7,398 nt of DNA from DASPXY01 sp038227745 (lineage in GTDB: Bacteria > Planctomycetota > Planctomycetia > Gemmatales > Gemmataceae), in assembly GCA_038227745.1 (NCBI GenBank), contig JBBRPS010000521.1, positions 1 to 7,398 of the forward strand, written 5' to 3'. The notes beneath the pieces are model-generated. The model saw only the letters and a list, made by a program, of their open reading frames with translations, did not search any database and had not been told where the DNA came from. Of this stretch, positions 5,617-7,398 are shown piece by piece. How positions within the stretch are numbered: position 1 is the first letter of the stretch; each line of letters begins with the position of its first letter. The translations under genes and the position numbers were made by a program.

Positions 5617-5828
5617 CCCCGAATCCTCTGCCCAGCCTACCTGAAGCTAGTAGACGCTAGAATCCTCAAGTTCGTTCCGGCGCTGTGCTTCGGCTCGCTC
5701 GTTCGTGGCGGCGTTCGCTCTATTATTATCGCTGTGCTAAGGGTTCGCAATCCTGAAAGAATGGAGAGTATTGGCCATTTGCGGACTCGGGTCTATCTGG
5801 GGCGAATGGGGCGAATCTTCGGCGGGCC
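5617..5828. other. Gene-free spacer between fabG-like gene and operon promoter
   Basis: Together with the promoter and leader, this makes up the 311-bp gap between the SDR gene and DH2. I see no convincing gene. It holds a 9-bp direct repeat cgctgtgct (5681-5689 and 5730-5738), a local AT-rich patch (ctattattatc, near 5719-5730) and a tandem 9-mer near the SDR stop codon. No clear terminator with a U-tract follows the SDR gene. A small open frame at 5734-5973 on the plus strand overlaps the SDR gene antisense and is not believed. Confidence 0.5.
5799..5816. repeat. Tandem 9-bp repeat
   Basis: Two adjacent copies of ggggcgaat, just downstream of the stop codon of the SDR gene on the minus strand. 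Function unknown; it may be only a small slippage duplication. Confidence 0.6.
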
Positions 5829-6572
5829 TCACATCGTGCGTCCGCCATCTACCACCATGACCTGTCCGGTGACGAAGGTCGTGCCGAGGGCCAGGAACGC
5901 GATGGCGTCGGCGATGTCCTCCGGCGCGGCGGCCCGGCGCATCGGCGTCGCGAGGAGGGAGCGCTCGACGTGATCCATGTGGTCGGCGAGCCAGCGCGTC
6001 AGCACCGGGCCGGGCGCCACCGCGTTGACGCGCACCTCCGGCCCGAACGCGCGCGCCAGCGACTTCGTCATGCAGTTCAGAGCGGCCTTGCTCGCCGCGT
6101 AGGGGATCGAGCTGCCGTGCCCCTGCAGGCCGGCCACCGACGTCACGTTGACGATGCAGCCGGCACGCTCGCGCAGCGCGGGCAGGGCCGCCCGGCAGCA
6201 GTAGAACGTCCCCTTCAAGTTCACGCCGAAAATCTCGTCCCAGACCTCGTCCGTCAGCGCGTCCAGGTCGGTGTGCTCGATGAACTGCGTCGTGCCGGCG
6301 TTGTTCACCAGCACGTCCAGGCCGCCCAACTCGGCCACGCAGCGCCGCACCATGTCGCGCACGGCGGCGTCGTCGGCGACACTGGCGCGGCACAGCAGCG
6401 CCGGCACGCCCAGGGCCTTGACCTCCTCACAGGTTTCTCGTGCCTCCTTTTCGGAGCGCGAATAGTTGACGGCGACCGCCAGCCCCTCGCGAGCGAAGCG
6501 CACCGCCGCGGCACGACCGATGCCCGTGGCCGAGCCCGTGACCAGGGCGACCCTCCTCGGATCGTCGCTCAT
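5829..6572 (-). CDS. SDR-family oxidoreductase, FabG-like (KR2)
   Basis: A 247-residue classical short-chain dehydrogenase. Visible motifs are TGSATGIG (12-19), VNYSRS (35-40, typical of NADP-dependent members), NNAG (90-93), N118, S145, Y158 and K162 (YAASK), APGPV (186-190) and the C-terminal VVDGG. All catalytic residues are intact. It is clearly a paralogue of KR1 rather than a copy: the middle region (EHTDLDALTDEVWDEIF) and the post-PG segment differ. The start at 6572 is supported by GAGGGG five bases upstream. It lies 311 bp upstream of the FAS-like operon on the same strand, with a promoter between, so it may be separately transcribed. It could be a second ketoreductase for the same pathway or an unrelated alcohol/sugar dehydrogenase; the sequence alone does not decide. 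Confidence 0.9.
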   Translation of the reverse strand: MSDDPRRVALVTGSATGIGRAAAVRFAREGLAVAVNYSRSEKEARETCEEVKALGVPALLCRASVADDAAVRDMVRRCVAELGGLDVLVNNAGTTQFIEHTDLDALTDEVWDEIFGVNLKGTFYCCRAALPALRERAGCIVNVTSVAGLQGHGSSIPYAASKAALNCMTKSLARAFGPEVRVNAVAPGPVLTRWLADHMDHVERSLLATPMRRAAAPEDIADAIAFLALGTTFVTGQVMVVDGGRTM

Positions 6573-6661
6573 GCGAACCCCTCTCTTGTAAAGCGTCGGC
6601 GCGCGGCCTTGTGCCGCGGCGCCCCTTTGCACCGCCCCCCTTTTGTCGTTTTATGACAGCA

Positions 6662-6694
6662 GGCCCGCGGAACCACGGACACCGACCGCGGGCC
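6662..6694. repeat. Short GC hairpin in the divergent intergenic region
   Basis: Arms ggcccgcgg (6662-6670) and ccgcgggcc (6686-6694) form a perfect 9-bp stem with a 15-nt loop. It lies between the divergent SDR and tricorn-like genes, 22 bp before the latter's ATG. It could be an operator or a leader stem; no U-tract follows. Confidence 0.5.
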
Positions 6695-6716
6695 GGCATT
6701 CCTTCATGAGGTCTTC

Positions 6717-6974
6717 ATGCGCAAGTACGTCGTTCTGCTCGCCCTTTTCCTGCTGCCGTCCGCGGCGCCCGCCCAGGCCCTTAACGGCGAGGCGCGGCTG
6801 CTGCGCTTCCCGGCGACGCACGGCGACCAGGTCGTCTTCACCTACGCCGGCAACCTCTGCACGGTGCCGGTATTCGCCACACATGCCGATCACGCTCCTC
6901 CCGGGAACATGCGCTGGGAAAGTAGGCTCTCGCAACGCGGAGGGATATTCCCCCCGGAGGGGACTGAGGAGTAA
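6717..6974 (+). pseudogene. Truncated N-terminus of a tricorn-like / S41-type secreted protease
   Basis: The 85-residue frame starts with a clear signal peptide (MRKYVVLLALFLLPSAAPAQA). It continues into ARLLRFPATHGDQVVFTYAGNLCTVP, which matches, from memory, the first beta-propeller strand of tricorn-like proteases common in planctomycetes. The similarity stops at about residue 51 (base ~6870), just where the family normally continues with a glycine-rich turn and the next blade. The remaining 33 residues look like non-coding sequence, and a TAA follows at 6972. Full-length relatives are about ten times longer, so this is a gene remnant cut by a deletion or rearrangement. GAGG precedes the ATG by five bases, so the fragment may still be translated and exported. 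A genuine small secreted protein is less likely. Confidence 0.65.
6966..6971 (+). promoter_or_regulatory. Ribosome binding site of the kinase gene
   Basis: GAGGAG lies eight bases before a GTG at 6980. It supports GTG as the start in the frame whose peptide (SELCRDCPEL) looks like kinase-family N-termini. A TTG at 6978 opens the other frame and is equally near. Confidence 0.5.
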
Positions 6975-6979
6975 TAATT

Positions 6980-7398
6980 GTGCGAGAAACTCCTGGCAAT
7001 CCGCACGTTAGCGAGCTATGCCGGGACTGCCCCGAACTGGCCCCGGAAGTGGAGCGACGCGTCGAGGTGCTGCGGCGCACGGGCGTGCGGCCTGGGCAGG
7101 CGAACGAGACCCTTTCCACGCCGCCCGCCTCGTGCGACACCCAGCCCAGCGCACCGCCGTCGAGCGGCAACGTGCCCGTGGTCCCCGGCTACGAGATCCC
7201 AGGACATCCTGGGCCGGGGCGGGATGGGCGTGGTCTACCAGGCCCGCGACACGGCCCTCAACCGGATCGTGGCGCTGAAGATGGTGCTGGCAGGCGGGCA
7301 GGCCACGGCCGAGCAGCTGTCCCGGTTCCGCGCCGAGGCGGAGACCCTGGCCCGCCTGCGGCACCCGCACGTCGTCCAGGTGTACGCCTACGGGGAGT
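6980..7398 (+). pseudogene. Serine/threonine protein kinase, 5' part, apparent frameshift, runs off window
   Basis: From GTG 6980 the frame reads SELCRDCPELAPEVERR, then a Ser/Pro-rich linker, then VPVVPGYEI. This is the pre-kinase region seen in many planctomycete Hanks-type kinases. The kinase domain continues one frame over, from about 7200: QDILGRGGMGVVYQARD (glycine-rich loop), VALKM (ATP-binding Lys) and RLRHPHVVQVYAYGE. One extra C in the run at 7198-7200 explains the shift. Neither frame contains a stop in the window. A TTG at 6978 would open a single frame straight into the kinase domain, but its upstream peptide is Arg/Trp/Cys-rich and unlike the family. It is therefore either a recent frameshift mutation or a sequencing error. 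The catalytic HRD and DFG parts lie beyond 7398. If functional, it would be a signalling kinase, unrelated to the lipid cluster. Confidence 0.75.

Noticed and set aside
6627..6655. Plus-strand promoter TTGCAC-17-TTTATG for the tricorn-like remnant
   Set aside because: Only about half of the positions match at each box; too weak to list as a feature.
5970..6656. Plus-strand open frame opposite the SDR gene
   Set aside because: Antisense shadow with no recognisable motif; the SDR on the minus strand has a full catalytic tetrad.
6978..7398. Single uninterrupted kinase frame from TTG 6978
   Set aside because: It is open, but the first ~70 residues are Arg/Trp/Cys-rich and unlike kinase N-termini, whereas the GTG-6980 frame gives a family-like CRDCPEL segment and VPGYEI.

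Overview
The window looks like chromosomal DNA of a GC-rich planctomycete, probably from the Gemmata group. This is inferred, not proven. The pointers are a partial serine/threonine kinase with a planctomycete-style N-terminus (a 'CRDCPEL' motif, a low-complexity linker, then GRGGMGVVY), a tricorn-protease-like N-terminus, and gaps filled with different long inverted repeats.

Positions 15-5517 hold a compact minus-strand type II fatty-acid/polyketide-like gene set. In transcription order, right to left, it reads: FabZ-like hotdog protein (5517-5017), FabG ketoreductase (4906-4145), an unusually long acyl carrier protein (4078-3677), a second FabZ-like dehydratase (3548-3039), a FabF-fold protein lacking the catalytic Cys and one catalytic His (2911-1628), and a complete FabF-type ketosynthase (1304-15). 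A good sigma-70-like promoter lies at 5588-5616, just upstream of the first gene. A further SDR/FabG-like reductase (6572-5829) lies upstream on the same strand, separated by 311 bp.

The genes fit together as an iterative chain-building machine. A KS-alpha/KS-beta pair would condense units on the dedicated ACP, one or two ketoreductases would reduce the beta-keto group, and one or two hotdog proteins would dehydrate it. No enoyl reductase, acyltransferase, thioesterase or phosphopantetheinyl transferase is visible. The product could therefore be unsaturated (polyene-like), or the missing steps could be borrowed from primary metabolism. The product is not known.

Three of the gaps inside the operon contain strong, mutually unrelated inverted repeats: a compound palindrome at 1331-1633, a 30-bp stem at 3564-3641 and a 26-bp perfect stem at 4929-4988.

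At the right edge, on the plus strand, are two damaged-looking genes. The first is the first ~51 codons of a secreted tricorn-like protease, cut off at about 6870. The second is the 5' part of a Ser/Thr kinase with an apparent one-base frameshift at 7198-7200, running off the window.
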